Notes: a model not told the origin generated them from the sequence alone. A stretch of DNA of 64,000 nucleotides from Rhynochetos jubatus (GCA_027574665.1 CM050655.1:9295170-9359169); one strand, 5' to 3'; positions 10,831-26,300 are shown, counted from the first letter of the stretch. Made by a program: numbers and translations.

Positions 10831-13366
10831 AGAGAAAATAATCAGTGACCCTTTCTTTCTGTGCCTTTCCTGGTATTTAGCATAATCACAGCAAGCCAGG
10901 CATTCAAACAATGCCAGTCTCCATTTTGCTAAATTGCTTAAAGTTCACAGAGAAATATTTCACAGAGGATGTCTGCAAAGATCTAATGGCAGAAGCTGCT
11001 ATGACGTTTTTTATTATAGAAAAATATAGTCAATGTAGCACAAGTGCAGTATCACAAGACGGCTATAAAAAAAACTACTTTTCCCTGCTGACAAAATGAA
11101 TGGAGAATTACCTTTAAAATATTTTTCCTAATTTATAGTGTTTGTTTGATAAATTTCAAGGCTGGGTTATTGGTAATGTAACTGTCACTTTTGAGCTCCC
11201 AGGAGGTCACATTATCCCAAACACTGCTGCTGCTGTTCTGTCAGCGATCATTTAATTGTTATTTCATCTGTTGTGACTGTAGGTATGTATAGAGAAGAGG
11301 ATCAGAAAACTTAATCAGAGCAGTGTGAGATGCTGTTTGATGAGAAGCGGAGGACCCTGGATAAGAATCCCATAAGTGATACTTGGGAGATTTTAAGCTC
11401 CCTGGGTATCTCGTTTGGAGGAAGGCTTTACTACGGTAGGGCAGCTGGATGAATCATTCTGAGGTTATTGTATTGCCCATCCCTTTCACACCTACATCAC
11501 TGCCAGCCCATCTCAACAATTGCTGCTCACTGGAACTGTAACAGCTCTATTGTATTCACTCTGATGATAAGAGATTTTTTTAAAATCATGTATGCCCCTT
11601 CCTTTTGCCAGGAGGCTGTATTATCAGCTTTGAATCTATGAAAGGAATGTACACAAACAGTCCCCAAAATCATCTCTGCAAATGCTGACGTTATTTGAGC
11701 TGTGCTGCATACATTGCACAAAGCTACACAGATAGGAGACTAGTTTGGACAAGAAATTTTGGTGGTACACTACCAAAATATCAAGGATATTGATTATCCT
11801 TACAACTTTTCTGTTTGCCATATCCAGTTCCAGAAAGAAAGGAAAGCACAGAAGTGGAAAGGGCATAGTAATACAGGTGCCAGCTGTAGCTCAGGGATTT
11901 GGAAACCAGAGGGAGCTCTGTGAGCAAGTTCTCTTTTTTGAGGGGAAAAAAAGTAGCTTATTGCATCTTACAAGCAGCAAGGAGTAAAGACCCTGGTTAA
12001 ATCTGATTATTGGCTAATGATAGAGGAGAACATACAAGACAAAGGCTCAATCTTTTGTAATTTTTACTCATGTCTGAGATCAGCCCTCTCCTCATGGTGC
12101 CTACAAATGTGCAGAAGATCTTGGGCAGTCAAAATATTTACAATTCAGCAGACCTGCTGTCCATTACAGATAAAGTGCCCTTATAAAAGGACCAGAGCCT
12201 TTATAAATCCATTTCAAACATGCATGTTTAAACACAGTAGTTAATACTTCTAGAGACTTATGTACAAAATTTGTTTTAGTCTGTGATTCCCAAGGTAACG
12301 CACATCTTTAGTATCAGTGAGATTATTATTGAAATTATCGCTACCAGGTCATCTGAACGTTTTACTTTATATCCTAACCAAGTTGTCATTCTCTTCCTCT
12401 TTGTAATATTTTTAGCACCTGCCTGCATGCAAGATTAAACCACCATCTGAACAAGTTGAAAGAACAGTGAAGATTATTATATCAATTCCCTTTTTAATGT
12501 TCTTATAGCAGGGCTTTCCTTATGACTCTGAGTCACTTTGCCACTTTGTTATTCCTGTAGTCTAACTATAGTTTACAGATTCAAAATATAACCCCAAATA
12601 TTTTGTTTTACCTTTGACAGTGGAATCTGAGTTGCTCTGCTCTTCGGAGAGGATTAAAAAAAAAAACCCAAACAAGTCTTTCTGCCACTTAAATGACGGG
12701 ATCTTGCAAACCACACTGATACCACAGCAGCTGAGCTTTTCTTGTGCAGGAAAACAAACAAACCAAGCGACCAACCAACCTATAATCAGCTTATCCCAAA
12801 GAGAACATCATGCTGAAGGCTGATTTCACTCAATTGCACAAACAGTATATTCTCAGACTCTTGGAAATACGTTACACAAAAAATACTCTACTTACCTATT
12901 GTGTTCCTGGCCAGATGATCCCCAGTCCTCTCGCTCGCTTTGCCGAAAAAGCATAAAATAAAACAGCGTCGACTTTTCAGATCTCTGTAGGCAGATGAAA
13001 ACCAAAACTGTGCAACCAGTTTAACAGGACAGAACTGATTTTTCCATATGGCTCCTGAACAGACATAGTAACTAAAATGCTTGCAGGCTTGCAAGAAAAG
13101 AAAAAAAGCGCAGAGGGTTTTGGTATTTTCTTAAGGTTGGGTGTTTTCAAAGATGATTTTAAACTCGCATAGTTTTGAAATCTTCAAAGTCCTGATTGTT
13201 GCTCTCTCAGTTCTAGAGTTCCTTCTGGAGGGCTGCGATGCACGTTGGAGTGTGCTGCCTCCAGACAGCAGGACTTTATTCCTGCACGGAGTGTCAGCCA
13301 GACTGTTGGAGCAGCCTAATCCCAGCGGTGGCTGGCCGGAGAGCAGGTCTCTGACAGAAATGCACA

Positions 13367-13380
13367 GTGTGTGTGTGTGG
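13367..13380 (+). repeat. short (GT)n microsatellite
   Basis: A run of about six GT units, too short to be of note except as a possible polymorphic site. Confidence 0.8.
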
Positions 13381-16300
13381 GTCAGATGGAGAGAACAAAC
13401 ACTGTTAACCCTTGTTAGCCCTTAATACAAGCCAGCCAGGCGCACACCCGTCTCCTTCAGAAAGCCAGCTTTACATTAGCAATTAGCAGCTTGGTGGCCT
13501 TTCCGTGGAGCGTGTGGTCTCCTTGCCCGTGGCACTGCAGCAGTTTCGGAGAGTTTCAGGTGCACCACGTTGCTGGTGTGTTTTTTATGGCCCAACAGGT
13601 GCCGGCTGGCTCGCAGAAGGGAAGGCAGAAAAGCCGTGAGGGAATGCTCCGTGTTCTTTAAGGAGACTGGAATTAGCAATCCTTTGAAGACTGTTAGGAA
13701 TCTACTGAATAGAGCTGTGCAGATTTCTTGGCTTGCAGAGGCTGTGTAAGAAAGAAACTCCAGAAGTGTATGGGCTGGGGGAGTATTGCTGGTGGGAGAG
13801 CATTGTGGCTGAGGGAGTGGGCAGGAATAGGGTGAATGGGAAACCGATCCAAGGGAGCTCCAACAATTGCTGCTGCAGTTGGGGTCACAAAGCAGTTGTA
13901 GCAAAGCCATGGTCCTGAAAAGGCCTGGTCCTGCTGAGGGAGGGCAGGGGATGGCCAGGATCCATGCGCTGCTTGCACTTCTTGGCCTGAGACATCAGGG
14001 AAGGAGCCCCGGGGTTGTCCCTGTGGGGATGTGTGCTCAAATCTGCCCAGAAAAGCGAGTGCCAGAAACCTGCGTGAGCATCTACGCAGGCACTTTGCAG
14101 GGCACAAAGACAGAGTAAGTAGGGAGGCTAGGCCTTTGGTTTATTTGCTTTAAAATAAAGTCTCCTGTTCAGGCTTTGAAGAGAGTGACTCGCAGTAACC
14201 CTTTACTATTGTGCCCCTGGATTTGAAGATTTAGGTCTTCCCAAGACAGACAGTTTGCTAAGAAGAGGGGCAGGTGAGGAAGAAGTAGAAAGAGAACAGA
14301 TTCCGTGTAGCAGATCCCTATGAAAATGTAAAATTGCTTATCAATTGATGGAAAGAAATATTTACAGTGTGCTTACTGTTACTGCAGAGGATGGCAGGAA
14401 TTATTATGATGATGTTCATAAAAATTTATTGGCAGAAAAATTTTGCTGAGCAACGGGGCTTTTAAAAAAGGGGCAGTGTGTGGGAGCCTTGATACAGGCA
14501 CTGCGTGGTCAGAGTATTGGCACTGTTGAGCTAGGCAGGGGCATTGCAAGATGTTTGCTAGAGAAGTAGAAAAAGTAATGTAAATAGGATCTTTCAGACA
14601 AATTGTCGTTCTGGTGTGAAACCCAGAACAGGTAATGTCTGGGTAACAGCCATGGGAAATAATGAAAATAAAAGCACCCAGCCAGAAGCAAACCATTCCC
14701 CTAATGAAAGAGAAGCATGAGACAAAGGTCCTGCAGAGTCCAATAAGTTCCCAGAAGAGGCCCAAAGAGGGAAATGTAGGCCAGATGAGGTGCATCAAAA
14801 AATACGCACAGGCCCTGAGAGAAAAGATATTGGCCATAATGTAAGAGTAGGGACTACAATGTGTTTTTCCTGAGATTTGGAGGGACTCATGGGTGGAAGT
14901 AAGCAGGGAGAATTGTGAGGGAGTAGGTAGTGTTGTTGAGTAGGAAGATCTTTGGGCAGGGCTCAGGAGCAGGCATCACTCGTGTCTGGTATAACGCCTA
15001 GTCAATATGGACACAGCGGACATGTTTGTTACAGAAGGGATGGACTCACTGTCTCATCCTCCCTGACCCTCCCCACTGCCATCAAGACAAGCCATTACTC
15101 AGGGCACAATTCACCTTCCAGGAAAGGCAGTGGGAGTCTTTCCAATGGCCATCATTTCAGCTGTGTTAAACTTGAAGGAATACTGTCTCCCGCTGAATAA
15201 CATGAGCAAGGATGTCAGGTGAAAGAGGCTGACAAGATGGTTTAAGTATGGAACGAGTCCAGTTCCCCTCTCAATGATTTCTCACATACTTCCCACGTGT
15301 GTGCTTACATGGTTTGCTGGAGCCGGATGCGTGCTCATAGAGTTAGCGGTTCACTGGAGCAGTATCAAAGGAAAACACAGTATTCTCTATGGAGAAAGTG
15401 GAGCTAAATTCATGGCTCGAATAGCTTGACTGAGCTCAGTGGAGTTACAGCAGGGATAAATCAAACTCTTGATTTGGCATAAGATTGATACAACAGACTT
15501 CTCACTAGAAAAATGTAGTCTGTAATGAGCGGGCTGTGCTGTGCCTCAGCTGTATCAGGGACTTCAGGAGGGCTATTCAAGAGATCCTGCTTCTGTCCCA
15601 ACCCTGCTGGCCATCAGCACCTTCACAAATGCAAGAGATGAGCACCTTTGACACCAGGGACTTGATTTATACTGTGTTACGTAGTAGCTCTGCTAAGAGA
15701 TCAGTAATGCTTAAAACAAAGGAGCTTTGTGAAATTGGAGCATGGAGTCAGAACGTCAGGGATCTCGCTTGAAGACGTTCCAGATGTGTATTTCCTGGAA
15801 CTGCAGTCCCAGTCTCCATATTCAGGGGAGGGCTCCTGCAGGCCGGAGGAGCATCCCGCAGTCCTGACAGCACACGGTCCCACAGCACTCCCTGCCCCTT
15901 CAGCATTTGGTTGCTCATTCACAGCACCCCTTTCAGAGGGGTGCTTGGACAGCTGCACAGCGTGCCCCAGCACACCTCCGATCCCAGGACTGCCCGGTCT
16001 TCCCAGCTGCCACCCAGCTGGATCAGGTCCTGGCTGTAACCCAGGCCAGTCCACAGATGCGGGCAACTTCCCTGCACCCCTAGCCCTGCCCAGGGAGTTC
16101 TGTTTCATGAAACTCTGTAAGCACGTTAAAAATGCATGGGGAAATAGAAACCGAATCTTTCAGTTATAGGACAACTAATATTCTCCTTTTCTGTCTTTTA
16201 CACACTCACACGTATATTCTGTGATCAACTGAGTCAAAACTGTTGGTCTTCGGCTCTCAGCTACCTATCTGCCTGCAAAATACCTTCCTAACTAATTTGC

Positions 16301-19300
16301 ATTTATAAACGGTGTTCCTAGCCTTGAGTGGGAACAGCTATGGATGCCTGACAGTTTCTGATGTCTTCCATATCAGATCTGCAGGGGCGATTATCGCATC
16401 CAAATACATTTTGCATTTTCCATGGCTGCAAGTTACAATCTATTCCTCTTGGCAAAAGAAACTGACTTCTGACTTGTCCTTATGGCTCTGGAAAGAGCGG
16501 GGAGGGGAGTGCAGATTCCTGTAAAAATCTCCTAAGCAGAGGGCTCATCAGAATCATTGCTTGACAGCTACTGGAGCTGGTATGTCCTTGAGAAGTTAAC
16601 ATACTCCTGCTCAAAAAATATCTTCTTAGACACACAGCTGGGCTCCAGAAAGGATCACACTTTCCTTTGAAGCTGCGAAAGACAAGCCTAAGCAAAAGTC
16701 TGGCACTTGAAACCTAGGGAGGGTGCCGTAGTGGGGCTGCAGCTTCCATTTCTTCCAGGTTTTGTCAAATTCTGGCAATGCACAAGCACTCAAAGGACTG
16801 TCTGATAAGAAAAGCCCTAGTCTGTTCCTATTCAGAGGTGTTAATAAGCAGGAGAGACTGGGAATTGCTTGTAAGTCAAAAGCAGACTTGGAATTTTCCT
16901 GCAGCGTGTACCCAGGTGAGAGTATGGGAATAGGTTGTTTATCCTGTTGTAGGATAAAAAGCCAGTGGCCTTCTACGTTTTGGATCCATAGCCCCCGTTA
17001 TGGCATGTCTGTGTTGAGTAGTTCTCCAGGGGATTATACAGTGATAATTGCAGTGTCTACTAAAATTACACAGGAGATTTTCCTTAGCAGTCCCTCTCCA
17101 GGATAAGATGCTGATACCTTTACACTTGAAAATCTTCTTTTTCTGATTCTGTTGAAACAAAAGATAGCATCAAGGGGTCTTTTAGTAAGCAGCAATCTAA
17201 AGATTATGGACGTGTGATCACCCCTCGCTATTTTTGTATTCCATATTTTTAAGAATAATTGCAATTAGTCAGAGGAGTCTGTCGAGAAACAATAGATGTG
17301 ATGTAGGGGAGATTTCCTGTGCAAAGCTCTGATCTCGGGATGTGAGAGATTACTTCTGAGGTTACTATATCCAACTTAATGGGGAAATTCCTTATTTTTA
17401 TGACAGAATTTGTTCCTCCAAGTATAAATTGAGTGCAACAGAAAAATCTTCAAGTCCCCAGCCAGAAGTCAGTATTACACTAACAGCTTCCTTATGGATT
17501 AAAGAGGAAAACATATTGAAGGTCCTGAGCTGCTATTTTCATTTCCTTTTCCTTTTACCATACCCCTAGGCTTTCAGGATTTTAGGTTAACTCTTGTTAA
17601 ATAATGCCTTAGAAAACACCTACAAAATTCCCTTCAAGCCACCAAAGCAGGGTAACAGTTTGGGCAGGTATGGAATAATATGGTGAGGTTTCCAGCTGAG
17701 CTACAAGCTGCTGGATATCTCAGTTGGGAAAGTCACAGGAAGGCAAGAAGTGGCATTGTCCGTAATCAGTGTGCCGTTTTAATAGGATAATCCTATATTT
17801 TGTTTTCGGCTACAGTGTTGCTTGCTTTATATGCCAAAGGATTAAGGTCGTATAAATAGAACTAATCCACCCTGGTGGACAAGGAGCATCCAAGTGTTTC
17901 CTATGGCAGAGGTTCTCATGTGCGGGTTTAGCTCCTTGCTGTGACAACTTAGAGAGGGGCAGGGAATGCTGGGCAGCCAGACTCTTGCTCTTAAATCAAG
18001 CACGGGCCTGCCAAATGTCATGCATCTGGAGGGAGGCTCTCTGATGCTGCGCTACTCCGTAAGCTTTAACAAACACCTTCAATCCGACCAAGAGGCCTTT
18101 CATCCCGTGGGTGCTGGTTTCATTTACAGCACGTCACTTCCCTCTCGGGCTCCAGGGAGCCCTCCTTCCTTCACATACCCAGGGGAATCCGCAGGCAGTC
18201 AAAACTTCCACCTACAGCACTGAACAGTTTTTCAGAAGAATGTGAATATTGCTCCTTGCTTTGGTTGTTCCCATAGGCTGCAGCAGTTTGCTCCCAGGAA
18301 CTTTAAACTATAAACTGCATTTTACAGTGTTGGAAAGCAGTCTGCACTAATTTTCCGGTTCGGACATCTCCGTGGTGGCCGGCAGAGGAGGAGTTAACCA
18401 CTGTCCTCTTTTCTGCCTTTGCTGGCTGGAGTTACTGACATCCCATCTGGTCCAGGCTGTCCATAGTTCTTTCCAGCGTTCTCTGGGGAAGGCACTACAA
18501 TACCCAGGAATTTTAACAATCCTAAACAGATTGGGGGCCACATATGGAGCAAAATGATTAGATTATAAGAAATCCAATCACATTTGCTGCCCTGGCCTTA
18601 TATTTTTAAGCATTTGGGATCGGGCTTTCTGCTCAATTACAAATATTTTACATGCAACGGAGATAAAGTCATTAAGTTCATCTCTCCATCTTGACCCCAG
18701 AGGAACAGTATCCATTTTAATGCTTGATTGTAGGAATTTAATGAATAAGTTAACATTACATCTAATAAAATCTGCCATTTCTGTCATAAATCGTCACAGT
18801 GACTTGCTGTTCATGACAGAGTCAGACTGTATAAAAGAAGGGATATAAAACGTACTCATACATATGTATACAGAAGGGGAAGAGTAATCCCTGTGCTTTA
18901 CTCATTCTGCCTTGTTTACCCTAATGTGGGTTTTTTCCTGTTCAGTTGAAAGGATCTGGGTATTTCATGAGAGGGCTTAATAATAAGAGTTTGTGTGAAA
19001 CAATTTTTTTTTTAGCCTAAATTCTTTATTGAGCAAATCCCTCCAAGTGTAAAAATTAACAGAAAATCGTGAAGCTCATCCTACAGCCATCTCACCCTGC
19101 ACCTCTTGATGCCGCCCTCCCTTGTGATACAGAACCCCAGAGGTGGTAGAAGAGGGTGGAGGTGGGCGGGGGCATGCCTTCAGCTGCATGGAGAGCCACC
19201 TTCACACCCACATGAGCACCTCTGGACCAGTCTGGTGCCTGTTCTCTGCACTCTGCTATTATGGTCCTTCACAATTCCCTCGGCCCACCTGCCTCCTACT

Positions 19301-21162
19301 GCCCTTTGGTTGTCTTCTGCTCCTCTCTGGTCTTTACACGGATTGGTAAACGCGCACACCGCTGAGTAGGAATACAGGGCCTTGCAAAATGACTAACACC
19401 GCTTTTTGTCCAGTGGCAAGCCCCGAAGATCACAAAATAGTGAGAGACTCCCACAGGGAATCCTCTTAGAGAAAACATAGAGCTAGCTCCTCTGGTTCTG
19501 CTCATTCTCCTTCCCGCAGACCAAAACTTTTGCCGGGGGTGAATTTTCCACTTAGAAAATTTGATTATAAAAATTCTCTTGCTAATTCTCCTCCTGATGT
19601 CTGGGATAAGCTGTTAAAGTCCTCAAGCACCCCTGAAGGAAACGGTCTGCCAGGCTGCTGAAAGCAGGGGTTGCCGTACCAGGACAGCCTAATAACCACA
19701 GAGTGCTCTATCTTGTCTTTGGCAGTAGTCTTCAGCAGGAGGTGGGAAAACCTTTGCTGTAGCATAGTAGCACACCTAAGACCAGTGATTAACAGCAGTG
19801 GCTGGAGCCAGCTAATGCTTCAGGGTCTCCAGGAAAATCACACTGTTGATTTTTTTTAAAAAAACATGACTGCTCTAAATTTACAAGCTATTTTATAGAC
19901 TCATTAATTTTTCACGGGGGAAAGATAAATGAAAGGCTGGAGAGGAGCTCAGAATATAGGCTATTTACACTTAATTTATAAATTATGAACTTGAAAGCTG
20001 ACACTTTATAGTGCTTGGTATCATTTCATAATGAAATGGAATGAATCTCTCTGCTTCCATGCAGGATCTGGCATAACACCTATGCTTCCAGGCAGTTTCT
20101 GACAGCAGTGACAGCACTGCTCAGCCCTTGGGTGGAAGAGGGGTTTCCTTTGCAATACTCTCAGCTCATTTTCCTTGTGCTCCCTCTTTCCTGTGGCAGA
20201 TGTTTAGCCCCGCGTTCTGCAGCTCGCAGGTTGTCCGTTAGAGTCCCAGCATGGTCTGGGTAGAAACTGTGACTGTTCAGATGCCAGAACTGTGTGGCTT
20301 CATCTCTGTCCCCAAGGAAAGACTCCAGCAAATCAGACTTCTGCAGCACAAGGGGCAGCTAGGGAAAATTAAGCCAGCCCCAATGTCACATTCATTCTGG
20401 AGGGTTACATGAGATGTCTGTGGCAGGGACATCTCTTGATCTTGCCCCTTCTGTGCCTCTGCTGTATTCAACTGACCCCTAGTCTCCATGGGCAAGTTTC
20501 TGGCCTCTGGAGAGCCCTGTGACAAGAGGAGCCACGGTGGCACTGCCTAGGCAGGACCACGGCGGATTTGGGGAAGTTGCCCCCTTTACACGATGCTCAC
20601 TGGGACTGGGTTTGCGCTGAATCAGAGGCAAGTGTTGCAAAGAAAGAGCCACAAGCTCACATGGGATTAATTCAGTATTCTCCCTTCGCTGACAGCTACT
20701 TACATGTTAGGCTCGGTCTGTGGTAAAACACTGCTTCTGACATTAGATTAGCTCTGGTGGTGTCCAGCTTTTCAGATTTATTTCTGACGCTGGCCTCATT
20801 CATGTTACCACTTGGGCAGTGGCCATTTCTTACTAAGTCTTGCCTGTAGGTTTCTGTGTGAAACAAAGTTTCTCCACCATGTTCGCGATCCCTGCCAGTG
20901 CTCAGCTTTCCAGGAAGGTGCTCAGAGAAGGACTGCTTCAGCACGGGGTGGCCTGAGAAACCTGTCCCATAGGTCATGGCCTGCGCCACCAGCTGTGCTT
21001 GCTGGCAGCCCCTTGGCTTCTTGCTCCTGTGTCCAATTTTCTTTTGGGGGTTCTGGTGACATAATGCCAAACCATTTCAGGCTGAAGCTTCCTCAAAGGA
21101 CTGAAGAACAAGTTCTCAAAGAAGAGTTGGTCACCAGAAATCCCTGAGCTTCCCTTCTCTGT

Positions 21163-21182
21163 CTGTGAGCTTCTGTGAGCTT
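21163..21182 (+). repeat. 10-bp tandem duplication
   Basis: CTGTGAGCTT occurs twice in direct succession. It is a short slippage repeat without evident function. Confidence 0.9.
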
Positions 21183-23365
21183 AATTTAATGCCTTGTTCT
21201 TTCCCTACATGGAATTGTTCTTGGTTTGGGTCAGACTTGATTCTAATTTGTGTCTGTCTGATGTTAGGACTAATAGTAAGAATAAGTTCCCTAACGCTGT
21301 GGTGTTGCCAGAGCCTTGGCATCTGTAAGTTCATCTGGATTGCGTATCAATTTACGTTTTTTTCATACTTTCCTTAAGAGATGATTAGAAATTGCTTGTT
21401 TCCTATTGCACAGCCTGTCCCATGCAATGGGAAGCAAAACCATTAGGTTTTGACAATCCCTGCCCCAAACCCTTCATGTGGAAGGCTGTTCGTGTTTGGG
21501 TGCTGTCTTTTTCTGGCTGTTGTTTTACATACAGCTCAGAGTGAGGGGAGCTGGGAGCCAGGTCTAACCCTTCCACATAGGAGAAACCACATTTCATTGC
21601 TCTGAAGACACAGGAGTGGGACTGGGCCAAGGGTGGGACCTTCCAGTCACTGAAGGGCGCCCCTAGAAGGAAGCTACAGTGCAAGGCGGCTGTAGGAGAA
21701 AGGCATCACTTCAAGATGTGGTGGGCCACAGGGTAAATAGCAGTCAGCTGTTGAACTTGGGGAAGCAAGGAGGAGCAGAGCTTCAGGAGATGTTTAATTC
21801 TCCCAGCAGACAGCGTGTTTGGAGGAATCATAAGGCAGGGTCAGGAAATGTCTCTTCCCGAGACCAACTCCCTCCTTCTCTTCAAATTCAATTAGGCGCA
21901 GAGCAGTAGGGATGCTGCTCCAGATGGCAGGGGCAGCGCGGGAGCAGTATCCACTGCCTGCGACATAGGGGAGGGGCAGTGGGGAAGGGAGAGGGGCTGC
22001 CATCTGAGGAGCAAAGGGAAAGGGTTGGTGAATAGAGGAGGTCGGGCGGAGGAGGGAGCAGGCACAGCCACACCATTTTAGCTCCAGGTCATTGCTTCTA
22101 AAGGCTGGGCGCTGGCAGGTGGGGCGAGCTGCTCTTCTATTTCCATTTTTACAATACAGCTTTATCAGATTTTCTTGGCTGGAGCAACATGCGTGAGCGT
22201 GTGATCTGTTTTATTAGTTACCACAACTACAAAGGCCAAAGAGTAAAAACATCACTTGGCTCCTGGGGTGAGTTTGTCTGACATATGGGATCCCAGATTT
22301 ATATTTCTGATTTATGCTAATAAATCCCCTTCCCACAGGAGGATAGGGGAAGAATCAGAGAAGTGGAACTTTTAACCAAGAACAAGCAACTGCTGGGAAA
22401 CCAAACGTTGATAAATGGCTGCTCTGGGAGACTACCTTTCTAAGCAAAACTGCTCCCAGCACTATTGTCAGGGAAGCTACAGTCAATTCCTAAAGGAATT
22501 AATCTCTTCATAATCGCCCCTGATGAGCATCTTTATCATACTAGCTGAGTGATTGCACTGCTGGCAGCAGGGGACTTCTCTTAATTGATTAAAAATGGGG
22601 TTTTTTTCACTGCAGTATGCATCTGACTTATTTATCTGATGGAGGGGAAAAAAATCTGAGAAAACACCTTGGCTCAGAAAAAGATGCTAAAAGAGAGTTG
22701 AGGGAGAAAGATGGACAGAGAAAGTAGATTTTCCTCAAAGGATCTACTCAGAAATACAAAGCAGGCTGTCAGAGAAGAGCATTCAAAGGAATAATGTCTC
22801 TCTGCCATCATATTTCAACCACCAGACTACAAGGAAATGGAATTCACCTTCGCACTCCAACATGCCAATGTGATCCCGCCGTAGAAGGAAGCTAAACCAG
22901 GGAACGTACACTGCACGCCTATGAAGACATGAAATCTAGCAGGCAGCTAGGGAAAGTCAGCGGTCTAAACGGTCAAGACAAATGAGACGTTGTTTGGGCC
23001 AAGTTGGCTTTATTCCTGGGTTTCAGAAGCCCACACATGAGGTCTCTGAACTTTAGAGCAGATGATTAAGTTAGCTCCATTGTGCTCTTATGGACAAGCC
23101 AACAAAGTCTTTTCGAAGTTTTGTTGGTTATTTTAAGTATAAATGTCACACCTTTACAGAGCGAACCCTTTTTCCTTTCTTCACAACAACAGTAAGAGTG
23201 CTTGAGGGCCTCAGTCTGCAAGCGCTACTCATGAATTATTAACAAGGCCTCTCCTACCGGCGCAGTTATGCACAGGGCTGAGCGGTTACAAAGCTGAGCC
23301 TTTGGCCCAGAGAAACCATTCTGGCTTAGAAAGGTGCTAAGAATGTGCTTGGAATTGCATGGTTA

Positions 23366-23380
23366 AAAAAAAAAAAAAAG
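23366..23380 (+). repeat. poly(A) tract
   Basis: Fifteen A residues. No retrotransposon body or target duplication is recognisable upstream, so it is treated as a simple mononucleotide run. Confidence 0.85.
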
Positions 23381-26300
23381 GCCAATTAAAATATGATTAA
23401 TGCCACCAACAGCACAGCTTAACCTGCGGTGGGCCCCTCATCTTTGAGATAGAACCCCCCCACCATTTCGTCATCTCTCTATAGCTGCTTAATGCACAAA
23501 AGAGGCTGACAAATCTGGCAGTCTGACCACATATTTTCCACTTACTGAAATGAAATGCGTGTGACCATTTCTCCAAGCTTCTCCGAGAGTACCTACCTAT
23601 TAACTTTCCACATAAGAGATCTCCCTGAGGTTTTTCCACTTCTCAAAAAAACCTTTTCCATGTTGGCAGGTCCCCCAGGAAGATCTGAGACTGCAGCTAC
23701 CTTCATTATTTGGGAAGCCTGAGGGACGTAAGCCCACACTGCATACCATGGAACAGCGGAGAGGTGCCAGGCCCGTGTGCTGGGTGATCACCAGCACCGT
23801 GCTGCTGCAGGCGGCCCCACACCAGGCGGAGCAGGCTGAGTGTTTTCACAGAGGCTGAGCTTGACATTGCTGAGCGGTTTGTTCTTGGCCAGAAGTACCT
23901 AAAAGCTACGCAGAGAGAGCACAGTTGCAGATTATATTAATGCTCAGAGATTGCAATGATATCTTGGTGATACCTGCTCCTTCTGAGCTCCTCCACCGTA
24001 AACCATACTGCAAAGAGGGTTTTGGTGACAAAGAGTGGCTCGGTGGTCTTAGCTGACCTCCCTGACCGCCCCTGCTAGCTAATGGCCTGTACTCTGATGA
24101 CACGTCCACACTCCTTCCAGCTAAACAGGGCAGAAAAAGAGTGGAAGCTGATAGGAAACAGTGTCAGAAGCTTCTCTTTCCTTGTAGGATAGGCTGAATG
24201 TCAAATGTGGTTTGCAAGACGTGCTAAGAGCCTTTTCTGAAAGTGGAGGATAAAACTCTTCCTCCTGGAGGTACTCTCTACACCAGCCCTCGCCGAGCTG
24301 CTGCGGATCCAGAGCACAGTTGTTGTCAGGGACTTTTAGCTGATGTATTAACTCTGTCGTGCTGGGCAGACATGTGTCTTTGGTCTGCCCTTCCCGTTCA
24401 GTTGGAAATACAATGCTTTTGCCTTCTTGCTAAACCCAGAGTCAGGAAGATGGAAGAAAGTTTGAGAAATGTTTGCAAACCCTGGCAAAAACACAAACCG
24501 TTCTAGGTGCCAGAAATGAAAACAACTAAATAACCATCTGGAAATAATAGCAGCAGTTTCACAGCAATAAAAAAGCATAACTTATAATAGTCATAGCATG
24601 GCTGAAGATGCTTATATTTTCTCTATTAAAATACCAATTTCTGAACCATGTGTAGGGAAGTTGTGCTGCAATTTGACAGGTTGTGCTGCCCCGGAAAATT
24701 TTGCCATCAAACGTATCTTAGAAAGCCGATGGATGACTCTTGTCTGGAGACATTACCTCCATTTCTGTCCATCAGTAATGGACAGCAGGTACCTGTGAGA
24801 GATGGTATAACAGCTTCTTAGCTGTACTGTGATGTCTATAGTTTCTGCAGCACAGATGCGGGCTCTGTGTTTGACCTTCAGAGTCCTGAGATAGCGTGTT
24901 TCCTGCTATTGGCAGGAGGTGACACAATCAGACTCAGTTTGAACACTTTACATCAGCCCCTGATGGGACTTTAAGGCATTCAGGCCATGATGAGCGCTTG
25001 AAAGACAGGCCTTGGATGTAGCACTCCGGCCTGAAGGGAGAAGAAGTGTTTTTGGGGAGGAGGCACAATCTCCAGTGGCTCTGGGTGCTCTGTATGCTGA
25101 GCCCACATTGGCAATCCTCTGTATTTTACTGTGGAGACTGTCTTTGTATTTAACATGCATTTAAAGAACTGTAACAGTAAATAAAGTCTATGATCAGATC
25201 TATTCACTATGTCAGCTTAATGACTTTTTTTACTTTAGAAGCAAATTCACTCTGCAACATGAACTTTTCTTGGGTGACAAGCCTTAAGCTTCTGCCGTGA
25301 CAATGGACAGAGCCATTCCCAGCCCCGTGGTGTGAACCCATCCAGTGGGGTTACTTGCAGTGGGTCCCTTCTCTTAGCTCCCAGCACAGGTCTACAAGCA
25401 TTTTCTGTTCGGAGGAGTGGGACATACAGTGTAGTGATGGGAACATGGGGACAATGTCACATGTGAGACTTATCTCAAGCCAGTGTTGTCGCCAGATGTG
25501 GAGGTACTCCTCACAGGGAGAAGGTCCTGTAAGACACAGAGAGGTGTCCAGAGGGAAAACCTTTCTATGCAAGAAATCTCTTTAAAATAAAGCAGTTCTT
25601 TAAGCTAAAATAGAAGAGCATATAGACTTTTTGGACACTAGGAGTGCTACTTGGTGACAAATTTGGTACTTGCTCCTCCAGCCTGTCATTTAAAATATTT
25701 TAGCCTAGATTCTCACCTTACCCACTCTGTCTTTTTATTTTAGGAAGAAGAGATTCCCTCCCTGCAGAGTTGCCACTAACCAGAGGACAAAACACCAGAC
25801 AGCATGACACTTGTGCCTCTCTGTCACAGGTATGAGGAAAGAGGGAACTGTTACTAATGGAAGTTTAATTCGTAATATGTGATCTACCCATCCAGCACTC
25901 TTGCAGATTGAAGAACAGGTGTATTTATAATGCTGGAAAGGAGCCATGCTAGGGATGATAGATACATTATCAGAATTAGAAACAAGAATAACTTTAGTAG
26001 AATGAAATAATAATAATACTTGCAGTTTAAACAGGGACATCAGCTCCATCCAGGCATCCCAGAGAAAATACGTAGTATGCAACATATAATTCTGCACTAA
26101 GGAGTTCAGGGGGGAATTCCTCATACTTCCATCTCCAATTCTGGAGCCTTTGGGAAGCACACTCTTTTCTCCACTGAGGGAAAAAATTCCTGTCTTTAGA
26201 ACTTGCACACTTAGTGACGCCACTTGTTTCACAGAGTGGATGTAAATGAGAGCACAGGTTGCCTGTCTCTCTCATGAATTCGTCTTGAGAATTCAAGTAT

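Noticed and set aside
14379-14837. 152-codon ATG-initiated hydrophobic open frame, minus strand
   Set aside because: No domain, splice context or family likeness. The hydrophobicity follows from T-rich codons, and the opposite strand is also partly open.
15701-16169. Overlapping open frames on both strands (135 and 146 codons)
   Set aside because: GC-rich patch with few stops. The peptides are low-complexity Pro/Gly/Ser-rich and unlike known proteins.
25735-26232. 165-codon open frame, minus strand
   Set aside because: It starts at GTG, has no recognised domain and is overlapped by another open frame on the same strand. It fits chance.
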